DNA of 64,000 nt, taken from assembly GCF_015277855.1 (NCBI RefSeq), contig NZ_CP063812.1, forward strand, positions 372,001 to 436,000, given 5' to 3'. A model generated the notes under the pieces. It made no database searches and was not told where the DNA came from. It saw only the letters and a list, made by a program, of their open reading frames with translations. Shown piece after piece: positions 56,316 through 64,000 of the stretch; positions within the stretch are counted from its first letter, which is position 1; each line of letters begins with the position of its first letter. Made by a program: the position numbers and the translations under genes. Source of the stretch: Microbacterium cremeum (lineage in GTDB: Bacteria > Actinomycetota > Actinomycetes > Actinomycetales > Microbacteriaceae).

Positions 56316-57071
56316 TCAGAGGGAGGTCATGCCGCCGTCGACGGAGAAAAGCGCGCCGGTCGCGAAGGCGCCGTCGTCGCTTGCGAGGTACACCATGATT
56401 CCTGCGACGTCGTCGGGCGTGCCGGCGCGGCCGAGTGGAATGCGGCCGATGATGGCGGCGCGCGACTCGGGGTCCTCGCTGATCGCTGCGACGAGCGGGG
56501 TCTCGGTGTAGGCGGGCTGCACGGTGTTCACGCGGATGCCGCGCGACGCATATGCCGCGGCGACGGTGCGGGTGAGGCCGTGGATGCCGGCCTTCGACGC
56601 GCTGTACGCGGTGAAGTCCTTGCCCTCGCCGTTCACGCCGGTGGGTGAACCCGTGAGGATGATCGACCCGCCGTCGCGGGGCAGCATCGAGCGCACCGCG
56701 TGCTTGACGGTCAGGAACGTCCCGGTGAGGTTGATGTCGATCGTCCGCCGCCACACGTCGAGGTCGAGGTCGGCTGCGGGCGCGTCCTGGCCGAACAGCT
56801 GCACGCCGGCGTTGGCCACGACGACGTCCGGCGCCCAGCCGGCAGCCTCGACCTCGGCGAAGGCAGCGGCGACGGCATCCTCGTCCGAGATGTCCATCGT
56901 CACCGCGCGAGCGTTCTCGCCGATCTCGGCCGCGGCCGCCACGGCCCCTTCGCCGTTGCGGTCGGCGAGGATCACGCGTGCGCCCTCACGGGCGAATCGC
57001 TGGGCGACCGCCAGCCCGATGCCCAGCGCCGCGCCCGTGATGAGCGCGGTCTTGCCTTCGAGTTGTGCCAT
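56316..57071 (-). CDS. SDR family oxidoreductase of the apionate operon
   Basis: A 251-residue classical short-chain dehydrogenase: TGAALGIGLAVA cofactor loop, NAGVQLFG, ILTGSPTG, the YSASK catalytic pair (about residue 152) and GGMTSL end. The Asp in ILADRNGE suggests NAD. It follows the ApnO stop by one base, so it belongs to the same transcript. In the known pathway the missing step in this window is oxidation of D-apiose to apionolactone, normally done by an unrelated Gfo/Idh/MocA enzyme; this SDR could take that role. Alternatives are erythritol/threitol or erythrulose dehydrogenase. The family is certain and the reaction is inferred. Confidence 0.85.
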   Translation of the reverse strand: MAQLEGKTALITGAALGIGLAVAQRFAREGARVILADRNGEGAVAAAAEIGENARAVTMDISDEDAVAAAFAEVEAAGWAPDVVVANAGVQLFGQDAPAADLDLDVWRRTIDINLTGTFLTVKHAVRSMLPRDGGSIILTGSPTGVNGEGKDFTAYSASKAGIHGLTRTVAAAYASRGIRVNTVQPAYTETPLVAAISEDPESRAAIIGRIPLGRAGTPDDVAGIMVYLASDDGAFATGALFSVDGGMTSL

Positions 57072-57072
57072 T

Positions 57073-57957
57073 TCAGCGCTCGATCCTGTCGAGGTGCAGC
57101 ATGCGGGCGAGGTTCTTGTCGAGCTCGTCGTCGCGGAAGATCTTCTTCCAGTCCTCCTTGATGATGCTCTCACGCCCGTAGTCCATGGCAATCAGGCAGG
57201 CGTCCGAGAACGGGTTGTCGCCGCGCAGTCCGTTGGCGAGCGCAACCTGCGTGTGGCCGTACAGGATGCTGCGGGCCGCCGCCTCGGGAACGCCCATGGT
57301 GTTCACGGCCTCCTGCAGCGCCTCGTTCAGCAGCGCGCCGATCATGCAGGCGACGGTCTCGACGAGGGTCGGCTCGAGCTGCGCGAGCTGCTTGATCGTC
57401 ACCCAGTGCACGTCGATGACGGGCGCGTAGATGGCGCGGACGGTGGCCTCGACGATCGCCTGCTTGGCCGCGTCGTCGGACTCGATCGCGGCGATCGCGT
57501 CCTGCGGTGCGGCGATGCCGCCGAACGTGTCGGCCCACTCCTCGGGCGTCTGGCGCTGCAGGAAGATCGACGGGTGGCAGGGGTGCGCGACCGCCTGGAT
57601 GACGTCCTCGCGCGTGGTCAGCAGGCCGGCGTACGCGGCGGCCGGGTCGAGCGTCAGCACGATCGCGCCCGGCTTCAGCTGCGGCACGAGCTCCGCGGTG
57701 ACCGACGCGAGGGCGAGGTCGGGCACGGCCAGCACGACGATGTCGGCGTCGGCGACGGCGGTCGCGGCATCCGTCAGCTCCCGGCCCGCGTCGATCGTGC
57801 GCTCTCGGCCGGCGGGCGAGTTCTCGACGTACCAGACGGTGTGAGCGGTGCGCGCGAGGTTGTTCGACACGCGCATGCCCATCTTGCCGCCTGCGCCGAT
57901 GACGGCGATCTTGTAGGTCTCCGAGTTCGTCGAAGGGATGGTGGTCGTCGTGCTCAT
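57073..57957 (-). CDS. apnO: D-apionate oxidoisomerase-like protein
   Basis: A 294-residue NAD-dependent protein with an N-terminal Rossmann fold (KIAVIGAGGKMGMRVSNNL) and a helical C-terminal phosphogluconate-dehydrogenase-like domain. It has the AVAHPCHPSIF segment (about residue 120), FGGIAAPQDAIAA and HWVTIKQLAQLEPTLVETVA, which agree with the ApnO family as I know it. ApnO oxidises and rearranges D-apionate to 3-oxo-isoapionate. The ATG overlaps the stop of the OiaC-like gene (ATGA). The neighbours (OiaC, LerI, DerI, LerK, ApnL) all fit this step. Confidence 0.75.
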   Translation of the reverse strand: MSTTTTIPSTNSETYKIAVIGAGGKMGMRVSNNLARTAHTVWYVENSPAGRERTIDAGRELTDAATAVADADIVVLAVPDLALASVTAELVPQLKPGAIVLTLDPAAAYAGLLTTREDVIQAVAHPCHPSIFLQRQTPEEWADTFGGIAAPQDAIAAIESDDAAKQAIVEATVRAIYAPVIDVHWVTIKQLAQLEPTLVETVACMIGALLNEALQEAVNTMGVPEAAARSILYGHTQVALANGLRGDNPFSDACLIAMDYGRESIIKEDWKKIFRDDELDKNLARMLHLDRIER

Positions 57958-58748
57958 GATGTGCTCCTCAAGTAGTCGACGGTGCGGCGGGTCCATTCCC
58001 GCTCGGTTCGGATGGTGGTCTCGGCGTCTCCCTGCCAGGAGAGCCAGTGCTCGACGACCTCGTTGATCCCGCGCTCGCGCGGGCGGACGGTCTCGAGCAG
58101 GTGCGGATAGTCGTGCAGGCCCTCGCCCATCGGCGCGCCGCCGTAGGTGAAGCCGACCCAGCCGGCCTGTCGGGCGAAGGCGAAGTCCTTGACGTGGATG
58201 TTCTTCACGTGGGCCGCGGTCGCCTCGACGCAGTCGCGAGGACGCTCGAGGCGCGCGACGACGTTCGCCGGGTCCAGGCACACGCCGAGACGGTCGCTGC
58301 CGATGCGCTCGATCAGGCCGACGAGGTCGTCGGTCGCGACCTGCTCGTACGTCTCGAGGGCGAGGTCGACTCCGGATGCCTCGAACGCCGGCAGTGCGGC
58401 CCGTAGCCATTCCTCGGCCTGGGCGAGAGACGGGCGCGTCTCGGGCGAGTACAGCATGCTGCGCACGAGCGGGGCGCGGAAGACGCCGGCCAGCTCGACG
58501 AAGCGCGCGAGCCGTGCGGGCTCGATGCCCTTGGTGCCGAGCTCGATCGTGAGGCCGAGGTCGCGTGCGGCGGCCGCGGCATCCGTCAGCTCGGCATCGC
58601 TCATCGACTCGAGCGGCGCGTAGTCGCAGATCTGGAACAGGTCGACGCCCAGCGCCTTCGTCGCCTCGAACGCGCCGACCAGCGACAGCGGGTCCGGCAC
58701 CTCGTCGGAGTGCTGCCAGAAGAAGGCGTACGTGCCGAGGCCGATCAC
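57954..58748 (-). CDS. oiaC: sugar phosphate isomerase/epimerase-fold protein, 3-oxo-isoapionate decarboxylase candidate
   Basis: A 264-residue TIM barrel of the AP-endonuclease-2 (xylose-isomerase-like) family. Likely metal ligands are Glu in LALETYEQV (about residue 137), Asp in CLDPANVV, His in NIHVKDFAF and Glu in RGINEVVEHW. In the apionate pathway this fold is OiaC, which decarboxylates 3-oxo-isoapionate to L-erythrulose; the neighbouring ApnO and L-erythrulose kinase genes make this the best reading. GTG 58748 overlaps the stop of the LerI-like gene (GTGA). Another isomerase/epimerase role cannot be excluded from sequence alone. Confidence 0.7.
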   Translation of the reverse strand: MIGLGTYAFFWQHSDEVPDPLSLVGAFEATKALGVDLFQICDYAPLESMSDAELTDAAAAARDLGLTIELGTKGIEPARLARFVELAGVFRAPLVRSMLYSPETRPSLAQAEEWLRAALPAFEASGVDLALETYEQVATDDLVGLIERIGSDRLGVCLDPANVVARLERPRDCVEATAAHVKNIHVKDFAFARQAGWVGFTYGGAPMGEGLHDYPHLLETVRPRERGINEVVEHWLSWQGDAETTIRTEREWTRRTVDYLRSTS

Positions 58749-59638
58749 GGGAGGCCTCCGGCGCTGCGCTCGGTCGTGGAGCGCCCTTCGACGCGGTCGC
58801 CGGCGTTCCCTTGCGCAGGAACCGCGAAGCGAGCCGAAACGTGAACGGACGCCTCGGCACGGCGCTCCCCGGTCGACGACCGATGGGCGAGGGCGGATGC
58901 CTCGTCCAGCACGGCGACGAGGGCGTCGGGGTCGTGCGCGAAGCGGCCGAGGAACAGCCCGTCGACGGCGTCGCCGAGAGCGGTGAGCAGGCCCGGGCCG
59001 GCGGAGCCGCCGTAGATGACGACGCTCCCTGTGCGGGCGGGGTCGGTGGCGAGCCGCTGGGTGAGCGCCCGCGTGACGGCGAGGAGGTGCTCGGCGGGCG
59101 CGGGCTCAGAGGCGCCGATCGTCCACACCGGCTCGTACGCGGCGATGATTGCGCCTTCGGGGGCGCCGTGCAGATCGGCCTCGAGCTGCGCGACGGCCGC
59201 GGCCGCGGCATCCTGCGCGTCCATCCGTTCCGGCTCGCCGAGGCACAGCACCGGCGTGAGGCCGTGGGAGAGCGCGGCGGCGGCCTTGCGGGCGGTGACC
59301 TCGTCGGTCTCGCCGAACAGCCGGCGGCGTTCGGCGTGGCCGATCTCGGCGAGCGCGACGCCGATCTCGGCGAGTTCGGCCGCGGCGATCTCGCCGGTGT
59401 AGGCGCCGGGTGCGAACTCCGAGACGTCCTGCGCGCCGACGAGCACCGGCGTGCCGGCGAACGCGCTGAGCGCGGGCAGGATCTGCAGGTACGTGGGGAT
59501 CACGAAGAGGCGGACGGCCCCCGAGGTCACGGCGGGGTGCGCGGCGGCGCGCTGCGCGACCTCGGCGAACCACGCGCGCGCCCGCTCATGCCCGAAGTAC
59601 GTCTTCAGGCTCACCCCGACCGTGACCTGCGCGGACAT
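58745..59638 (-). CDS. lerI: triosephosphate-isomerase-like, L-erythrulose-1-phosphate isomerase
   Basis: A 297-residue TIM-family protein with all key residues: Lys12 (SLKTYF), His in EIGHAERRRLF (about residue 98), Glu in AAYEPVWTIG (about 165) and the phosphate loop VIYGGSAGPG. In this operon it should be LerI, which converts L-erythrulose 1-phosphate to D-erythrulose 4-phosphate, rather than glycolytic TpiA. The last 45-50 residues (from HRSSTGERRAEAS) are not part of the fold and are encoded by repeat-like DNA at 58755-58850. The start overlaps the DerI stop by one base (TGATG). Confidence 0.82.
   Translation of the reverse strand: MSAQVTVGVSLKTYFGHERARAWFAEVAQRAAAHPAVTSGAVRLFVIPTYLQILPALSAFAGTPVLVGAQDVSEFAPGAYTGEIAAAELAEIGVALAEIGHAERRRLFGETDEVTARKAAAALSHGLTPVLCLGEPERMDAQDAAAAAVAQLEADLHGAPEGAIIAAYEPVWTIGASEPAPAEHLLAVTRALTQRLATDPARTGSVVIYGGSAGPGLLTALGDAVDGLFLGRFAHDPDALVAVLDEASALAHRSSTGERRAEASVHVSARFAVPAQGNAGDRVEGRSTTERSAGGLP
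58755..58850. repeat. extragenic-repeat-like DNA forming the 3' end of the LerI gene
   Basis: GGTCGTGGAGCGCCCTTCGA and GCGAAGCGAGCCGAAACG resemble the right and left arms of the repeat at 12274-12586 (GGAGCGCCCTTCGCTC and GAGCGAGACGAAACG). The repeat appears to have been captured as coding sequence, extending LerI. Confidence 0.5.
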
Positions 59639-60123
59639 CAGCAGGAGCCCGTGGTCTCGAACTCGTCGATCACGGCGACCTTGCCGGCGGATGCCGAGCT
59701 CGTGTCGAAGCGGTAGGTCAGCCACTCGCGCACCAGGCGCCGGGCGAGCTCGATGCCCACGACCCGCTGGCCCATGGTGAGCACCTGGGCGTTGTTCGAC
59801 AGCACGCCGCGCTCGACCGAGAACGAGTCGTGCGCGGTGACGGCGCGGATGCCGGGCACCTTGTTCGCCGCGATCGCGACGCCCAGGCCCGTGCCGCAGA
59901 TGAGCAGGGCACGGTCGGCGTCGCCCGCGGCGACGCGCTGGGCGGCCTCGATCGCGACCTTCGGGTACGGGGTGTGGCCATCGGCGTTCACGCCGACGTC
60001 GATGACCTCGACCACGCCGGGGTTGTTCTCGAGGTCCTTCTTGAGGATCTCCTTGTAGTCGAAGCCGGCGTCGTCGGCGCCGACCACGATCCGCAGCGGC
60101 TGGGCGTTCTCAGGCTGTGCCAT
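59638..60123 (-). CDS. derI: RpiB-like, D-erythrulose-4-phosphate isomerase
   Basis: A 161-residue RpiB/LacAB-fold isomerase: [17 protein letters not shown] at the N terminus, the catalytic Cys and anion hole in [16 protein letters not shown] (about residues 72-87), and [17 protein letters not shown]. In tetrose catabolism this family member, DerI, interconverts D-erythrulose 4-phosphate and D-erythrose 4-phosphate, which enters the pentose phosphate pathway. It is translated between LerK (14-base overlap) and LerI (one-base overlap), the known LerK-LerI-DerI set. Confidence 0.85.
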   Translation of the reverse strand: MAQPENAQPLRIVVGADDAGFDYKEILKKDLENNPGVVEVIDVGVNADGHTPYPKVAIEAAQRVAAGDADRALLICGTGLGVAIAANKVPGIRAVTAHDSFSVERGVLSNNAQVLTMGQRVVGIELARRLVREWLTYRFDTSSASAGKVAVIDEFETTGSC

Positions 60124-61870
60124 TCGCGTGCTCCTTCGTCTGGGTGTCCGCGGCGAGGGTCTCGGCCACGGCGGTCACGATGAGCGCGAGCGAGATCGCG
60201 CCCGGGTCGGGCGTGCCCACGCTGTTCTGCCCGTGCGTGCGGGCACGGCCCATGCGGGGCAGCAGGTCGGCGGTCGCGTGAGCGGCGCGGGTCGCGGCAT
60301 CCGCTGCCGTCTGCCACGCGTCGGTGAGACCGGCGCCGGCGTCGACGGCCTGGGTGAGGGTCGAGCTGAACGGCACCAGCGCGTCGACGAGCGTCTTGTC
60401 GCCGACCTTTGCCTTGCCGTAGTCCATGACGCCGCGGGAACCCGCGGCCACGCCGGCGGCGACGGCCGCCGCATCGGGGCAACCCTCGTCGCCGAGCTTC
60501 GACGCGACCGCGTTCAGGATGACGCCCCACAGGGCTCCCGACGTGCCGCCGGCCCTGTCGCTCCACGCGTCGGCCGCGTACGCGAGCGTGGTCCGTGCGC
60601 CCGCGCCGGCGTCGACGGCGGCGGTCGCGGCGTGAAGGGCGGCGTGCGAGCCGCGCTGCATGCCGATGCCGTGGTCGCCGTCGCCGGCGATCGCGTCGAT
60701 CCGGCCCAGCTCGTCGACGTGCGTGTCGACGGTCTCGGCGATCGTGCGCACCGCGGCGAGCACGGTCCGCGCGGCGGCGCGGGAGGCCTCGTCGCCGGGC
60801 TCGATGGCGGCGACCGCCTCGTCGGCGGCGGCCGCGGCATCCGTCGTGCGCTGCTGGGGCGCGACCGAGCCGCGACGATAGGCGGGCGTGTCGACCGGGG
60901 TGTCCCACAGGGTGGCCAGCTCGTCGTCGAGCCAGAACAGCGTGAGCGACGTGCCGGCCATGTCGAAGCTCGTGCAGTACTCGCCCACGTGCGGGTCGAC
61001 GATCTCGACACCCGCATCAGTGAGGAGCTCGGCGATACGCCGGTAGACGACGAACATCTCCTCGTACTTCAGCGAGCCCAGCCCGTTGAGGATCGGGACG
61101 ACGCGGGCCCCCCGGACCGCGTCGACCCCCTCGGGCACCTCGGCGAGCAGCTTCTCCACCAGCAGCTCGGCCAGCTCGTCGGCCGTCGGGATGCCGGTCT
61201 CGTCGACACCCGGCTCGCCGTGGATGCCGAGACCGATCGCCATGCGCCCCTCGGGCACCGTGAACAGCGGCCGCTCCGCGCCGGGCAGCGTGCAGCCGCT
61301 GAACGCGACCCCGAACGACCGCGTACGGTCGTTCGCCAACCGCGCCACCCGCGCGACCTCGGCCAGGTCGTACTCCGCCTCGGCGGCGGCGGCGGCGGTG
61401 CGGAACACCGCGAGGTCGCCCGCGATGCCGCGGCGCTTGTGCCGCTCACCGGCGGCCGCCGACATCACGTCATCGGTCACCGTGACGGTCTCGCACGCCA
61501 CACCCTCGGCGCGAAGCCGCTCCTGCGCGGCATCGAAGTTGAGCACGTCGCCTGCGTAGTTGCCGTAGGTGAGGAACACGCCGCCGCCGTTGTCGGCGGC
61601 CTTCGCGACCGCGTACACCTGCTGCGCCGACGGCGACGCGAACAGGTTGCCCATCGCGGCGCCGTGCGCGAGGCCCGGCCCCACGAGTCCCGCGAACGCC
61701 GGATAGTGGCCCGAGCCGCCGCCCACGACGACCGCGACCTGACCGGCCGGGGAGGTCGTGCTGCGCACCACCCCACCGGTCACGCGCCGCACAGAGCGCC
61801 CGTTCGCCGCGACGAAGCCAGCGATCATCTCGTCGGCGAAGTCGGCGGGGTCGTTCCACAGTCGGGTCAT
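60110..61870 (-). CDS. lerK: dihydroxyacetone-kinase-type (DhaK-DhaL fusion), L-erythrulose kinase
   Basis: A 586-residue fusion. The DhaK half has [15 protein letters not shown] (about residues 44-58) and the His that binds the substrate covalently in [10 protein letters not shown] (about 215). The DhaL half (from about residue 375) has the magnesium-binding [14 protein letters not shown] and [11 protein letters not shown]. It phosphorylates short ketoses with ATP; with LerI and DerI next to it the substrate is most likely L-erythrulose, made by OiaC. The start overlaps the MFS stop (ATGA). Confidence 0.85.
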   Translation of the reverse strand: MTRLWNDPADFADEMIAGFVAANGRSVRRVTGGVVRSTTSPAGQVAVVVGGGSGHYPAFAGLVGPGLAHGAAMGNLFASPSAQQVYAVAKAADNGGGVFLTYGNYAGDVLNFDAAQERLRAEGVACETVTVTDDVMSAAAGERHKRRGIAGDLAVFRTAAAAAEAEYDLAEVARVARLANDRTRSFGVAFSGCTLPGAERPLFTVPEGRMAIGLGIHGEPGVDETGIPTADELAELLVEKLLAEVPEGVDAVRGARVVPILNGLGSLKYEEMFVVYRRIAELLTDAGVEIVDPHVGEYCTSFDMAGTSLTLFWLDDELATLWDTPVDTPAYRRGSVAPQQRTTDAAAAADEAVAAIEPGDEASRAAARTVLAAVRTIAETVDTHVDELGRIDAIAGDGDHGIGMQRGSHAALHAATAAVDAGAGARTTLAYAADAWSDRAGGTSGALWGVILNAVASKLGDEGCPDAAAVAAGVAAGSRGVMDYGKAKVGDKTLVDALVPFSSTLTQAVDAGAGLTDAWQTAADAATRAAHATADLLPRMGRARTHGQNSVGTPDPGAISLALIVTAVAETLAADTQTKEHANGTA

Positions 61871-63258
61871 CGCACGTCCTTCACGGCGACAGCGACCTGC
61901 GACGGCGGCGTGACCTCTGCCACGTCCACCGGGCTGATGCGGCTGCTGCGAGCCAGCAGCACCATCAGCACGGCCGAGAGCAGCATGAAGAACCCCACGA
62001 TGAACATCGGGATCTCGTACCCGCCGGTCCAGTCGTGCACCGCGCCCGTCACGTACGGGGCCGAGAAGCCGGCGAGGTTGCCGATCGTGTTGATGAGCGC
62101 GACGCCCGCGGCTGCGGCGGCGCCGGTGAGGAAGCGCGTCGGCAACGTCCAGAAGTTCGGCAGCGCCGCGAAGATCGCGCACGCCGTGACCGTGATGACG
62201 GCGATCGTGGCGGCCGGCGAGCCGGCGAACAGCGCGAGCGGGATGCTGACGGCACCGGCGATGGCGGGAACGGCGATGTGCCACGTCTTGAGGCCTCGCT
62301 TCGAGGCATCCCGCGACCAGAAGTACATGACGATCGCGGCCGGGAGGTACGGGATCGCGGTGATCAGGCCCTTCTGAAGGGTGTCGAAGGTCTGGCCGGT
62401 CTGCTCCTGGAAGCCCTCGATGATCGTGGGGAGGAAGAACGCCAGGGCGTAGAGGCCGTAGATGAAGCCGAAGTAGATGAAGGAGAGCACCCACACGCGG
62501 CCGCTCTGGAACGCGAAGCGGGCCGAGACGTGGCCGTGCTCCTGCTGCTGCGTAGCCGCCTTCTCACGGTCGAGCGCATCGGTCAGCCACACCTGCTCGT
62601 CGCGGGTGAGCCACTTCGCGTCGGCGGGCTTGTCCTTGAGGTAGAACCACGCGATGACGCCGACCACGATCGCGGGGATCGCGACGCCGAAGAACATGAA
62701 GCGCCAGCCCTCGAGCCCGAAGAACACCTCGTGCTGCTGGATCAGCCACCCCGCCAGCGGGGCGCCGACGACGGTGGTGAGCGGCTGCGCCAGGTAGAAG
62801 AGCATCAGCACGCGGCCGCGGTACTGCGCGGGCACCCACAGGCTGAGGAAGAGGATCGCGCCGGGGAAGAAGCCGGCCTCCGCGACGCCGAGCAGGAAGC
62901 GCAGGATCACGAGCTGCTCGAAGTTCTGCACCCACGTGAACAGCAGCGCGACGATGCCCCAGCTCACCATGATGCGCGAGAGCCAGCGCCGGGCGCCGAA
63001 CTTGTGCAGCGCCAGGTTCGACGGCACCTCGAGCAGGATGTAGCCGATGAAGAAGACGCCCGACGCGAAGCCGAACTGAGCCGCGCTGAGCGCCAGGTCG
63101 TCGTTCATGCCGTTGGGGGCGGCGAATCCGATCGCGGTGCGGTCCAGGTAGTTGATGAAGAACATCAGTGCCACGAACGGCACCAGCCGGATCGAGACCT
63201 TCCGGATCGCCGACCGGGCGACCGAGGGCCCTTCGGCGGTGCTCTGCTTACTGTCCAC
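61867..63258 (-). CDS. MFS transporter, anion:cation symporter type
   Basis: A 463-residue, 12-helix major facilitator of the ACS/phthalate-permease group. It carries NYLDRTAIGFAAP in helix 1, EVPSNLALHKFGARRWLSRIM (the A-like loop) and LLGVAEAGFFPGAILFLSLWVP, all typical of sugar-acid carriers. It should import an acid such as D-apionate, or a related sugar acid (inference). GTG 63258 has AGGAG seven bases upstream. It is the first gene of the apionate operon, transcribed from the promoter at 63311-63339 that contains the GntR direct repeats. Confidence 0.88.
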   Translation of the reverse strand: MDSKQSTAEGPSVARSAIRKVSIRLVPFVALMFFINYLDRTAIGFAAPNGMNDDLALSAAQFGFASGVFFIGYILLEVPSNLALHKFGARRWLSRIMVSWGIVALLFTWVQNFEQLVILRFLLGVAEAGFFPGAILFLSLWVPAQYRGRVLMLFYLAQPLTTVVGAPLAGWLIQQHEVFFGLEGWRFMFFGVAIPAIVVGVIAWFYLKDKPADAKWLTRDEQVWLTDALDREKAATQQQEHGHVSARFAFQSGRVWVLSFIYFGFIYGLYALAFFLPTIIEGFQEQTGQTFDTLQKGLITAIPYLPAAIVMYFWSRDASKRGLKTWHIAVPAIAGAVSIPLALFAGSPAATIAVITVTACAIFAALPNFWTLPTRFLTGAAAAAGVALINTIGNLAGFSAPYVTGAVHDWTGGYEIPMFIVGFFMLLSAVLMVLLARSSRISPVDVAEVTPPSQVAVAVKDVR

Positions 63259-63310
63259 GCTGACTCCTGCTCGTCGACGGCGATCGAGATGTACGGGGTT
63301 ACCGCCGACC

Positions 63311-63358
63311 ATTGTGACAAACCGGTTGACCAATTGCAAGAACCGGTTGACCGATTGC
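63311..63358 (-). promoter_or_regulatory. apionate operon promoter with two direct-repeat operators
   Basis: On the minus strand, TTGCAA (63334-63339) and CACAAT (63311-63316) are 17 bases apart. The sequence AACCGGTTGACC(A/G)ATTGC occurs at 63320-63337 and 63341-63358, matching 17 of 18 bases with a 21-base period. The first copy fills the spacer. Two sites on the same helix face suit a GntR/FadR dimer, probably the protein at 63395. Confidence 0.65.
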
Positions 63359-63394
63359 CACTGTTCTTCGAGGCGGCTGTCGTATGTTGTTCCC

Positions 63395-64000
63395 GTGCCC
63401 GCCTTTCCGGATGACCGCTCCGCCGAGATCACTGCCGCGCTCGGCGCGCTTCCGGCGGGCACCCCGGTGTCGGAAGTCGCCCGGCGGCTCATGGACCTCT
63501 TCACGGGCGGCTCGCTCGACGCCGGCACCCGCCTGCCTCCCGAACGCCAGCTCGCCGCCACACTGGGTGTCGGCCGCTCCGCCGTGCGCGAGGCGCTCGC
63601 CGCGCTCGAGATCCTCGGCATCGTCGACGTACGGCCGGGCTCGGGGACCTACCTCCGCGGCACCGCGAGCGACCTGCTGCCGCAGACGCTGCGGTGGGGC
63701 CTGCTCATCGGCAAGAAGAACACCGAGGAGCTGCTCGAGCTGCGCTCGGGCCTGGAGATCTACGTCGCCCGACTCGCCGCCGGCCGGGCGACCGACGGTG
63801 ACATCGCTGAGCTGGCGGCCTCGCTGCGCCGGATGTCGGCATCCGTCGCCGATCTGAAGGCGTTCGCCCACGCCGACGCCGAATTCCACAACGCGCTCGC
63901 GGCGGCCGCCGGCAACGACACCCTCGTCGACATGCTGCACGTGGTGCGGTCGCTGCTGCAGGTGTACGCAGACCGGGCGGTCCACGACGAGGCAGCCGCC
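63395..64000 (+). CDS. GntR/FadR family regulator, 3' truncated by the window
   Basis: The frame opens with GTG 63395 and runs off the end (202 residues visible). A winged helix-turn-helix is clear: LPPERQLAATLGVGRSAVRE (about residues 48-67), ALEILGIVDVRPGSGTYL. The FCD effector domain follows, with LELRSGLEIYVARLAA and FHNALAAAAGNDTLVDML carrying the usual His/Asp/Asn metal-binding positions. TATGTT six bases before the GTG fits a leaderless mRNA. It is divergent from the apionate operon and most likely represses it through the 21-base-spaced repeats; the effector would be apionate or a tetrulose phosphate (inference). Confidence 0.85.
   Translation, partial: MPAFPDDRSAEITAALGALPAGTPVSEVARRLMDLFTGGSLDAGTRLPPERQLAATLGVGRSAVREALAALEILGIVDVRPGSGTYLRGTASDLLPQTLRWGLLIGKKNTEELLELRSGLEIYVARLAAGRATDGDIAELAASLRRMSASVADLKAFAHADAEFHNALAAAAGNDTLVDMLHVVRSLLQVYADRAVHDEAAA

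Noticed and set aside
58745..59638. Glycolytic triosephosphate isomerase
   Set aside because: The position between DerI and OiaC-like genes with LerK next to them points to the tetrulose-phosphate isomerase, and glycolytic tpiA usually lies with gap and pgk.

Overview
The window comes from a high-GC actinobacterium. The very high third-position GC, the frequent GGATGCC junctions, the many leaderless genes with a TANNNT box 5-8 bases before the start codon, and the extragenic repeats built on GGTCGTTGAGCG...GAGACGAAACG all suggest Microbacteriaceae, most likely Microbacterium. This assignment is inference; no rRNA gene is present.

Most of the window is a plant cell-wall sugar locus. From the left: the end of a Gfo/Idh/MocA oxidoreductase, a LacI regulator, a nucleotidyltransferase-like gene, a CUT1 sugar ABC importer (3260-6473, minus) divergent from two GH78 alpha-L-rhamnosidases (6727-12284), an FAD/Fe-S D-lactate dehydrogenase-type oxidase, a GH2 beta-galactosidase, and a secreted double-domain esterase. 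A small MerR and NUDIX island follows. Next comes a GH127 enzyme in an operon with a RuBisCO-like protein (oiaX-like) and a four-carbon acid sugar kinase (oiaK-like), divergent from a second CUT1 importer (27606-30815) with a racemase-like gene and a SorC regulator.

From 32662 to 40442 lies a different, tightly overlapping cassette. On the minus strand are an MDR dehydrogenase, a pyruvoyl-tetrahydropterin-synthase-like protein with altered active-site residues, a glycosyltransferase, a methyltransferase, a flippase-like membrane protein, a RibD-like reductase and an LTA-synthase-like phosphatase. A divergent CDP-alcohol phosphotransferase and a small membrane protein complete it. I do not recognise its product; it is the best candidate for an undescribed pathway.

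From 40632 to 47284 the genes are ordinary accessory ones: YCII, a VWA/substrate-binding protein, a deazaflavin-type reductase, RidA, a lipoprotein, a zinc-ribbon SDR and NUDIX. Sugar genes resume with a third GH78 (47337-49931), divergent from a uronate-dehydrogenase-like SDR, a LacI regulator and a DUF5060/DUF4038-type hydrolase that may be an apiosidase. The right end (54144-63258, minus) is an apionate operon: MFS transporter, L-erythrulose kinase, DerI, LerI, OiaC-like, ApnO-like and SDR genes, then an ApnL-like lactonase after a repeat-rich gap. A divergent GntR regulator runs off the end.

Together the genes fit use of rhamnogalacturonan II. Glycosidases would remove rhamnose, galactose, arabinose or aceric acid, and apiose. 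Apiose would be oxidised to apionate and 3-oxo-isoapionate, then broken down by two parallel routes, OiaC-LerK and OiaK-OiaX. These meet at L-erythrulose 1-phosphate and end at erythrose 4-phosphate.
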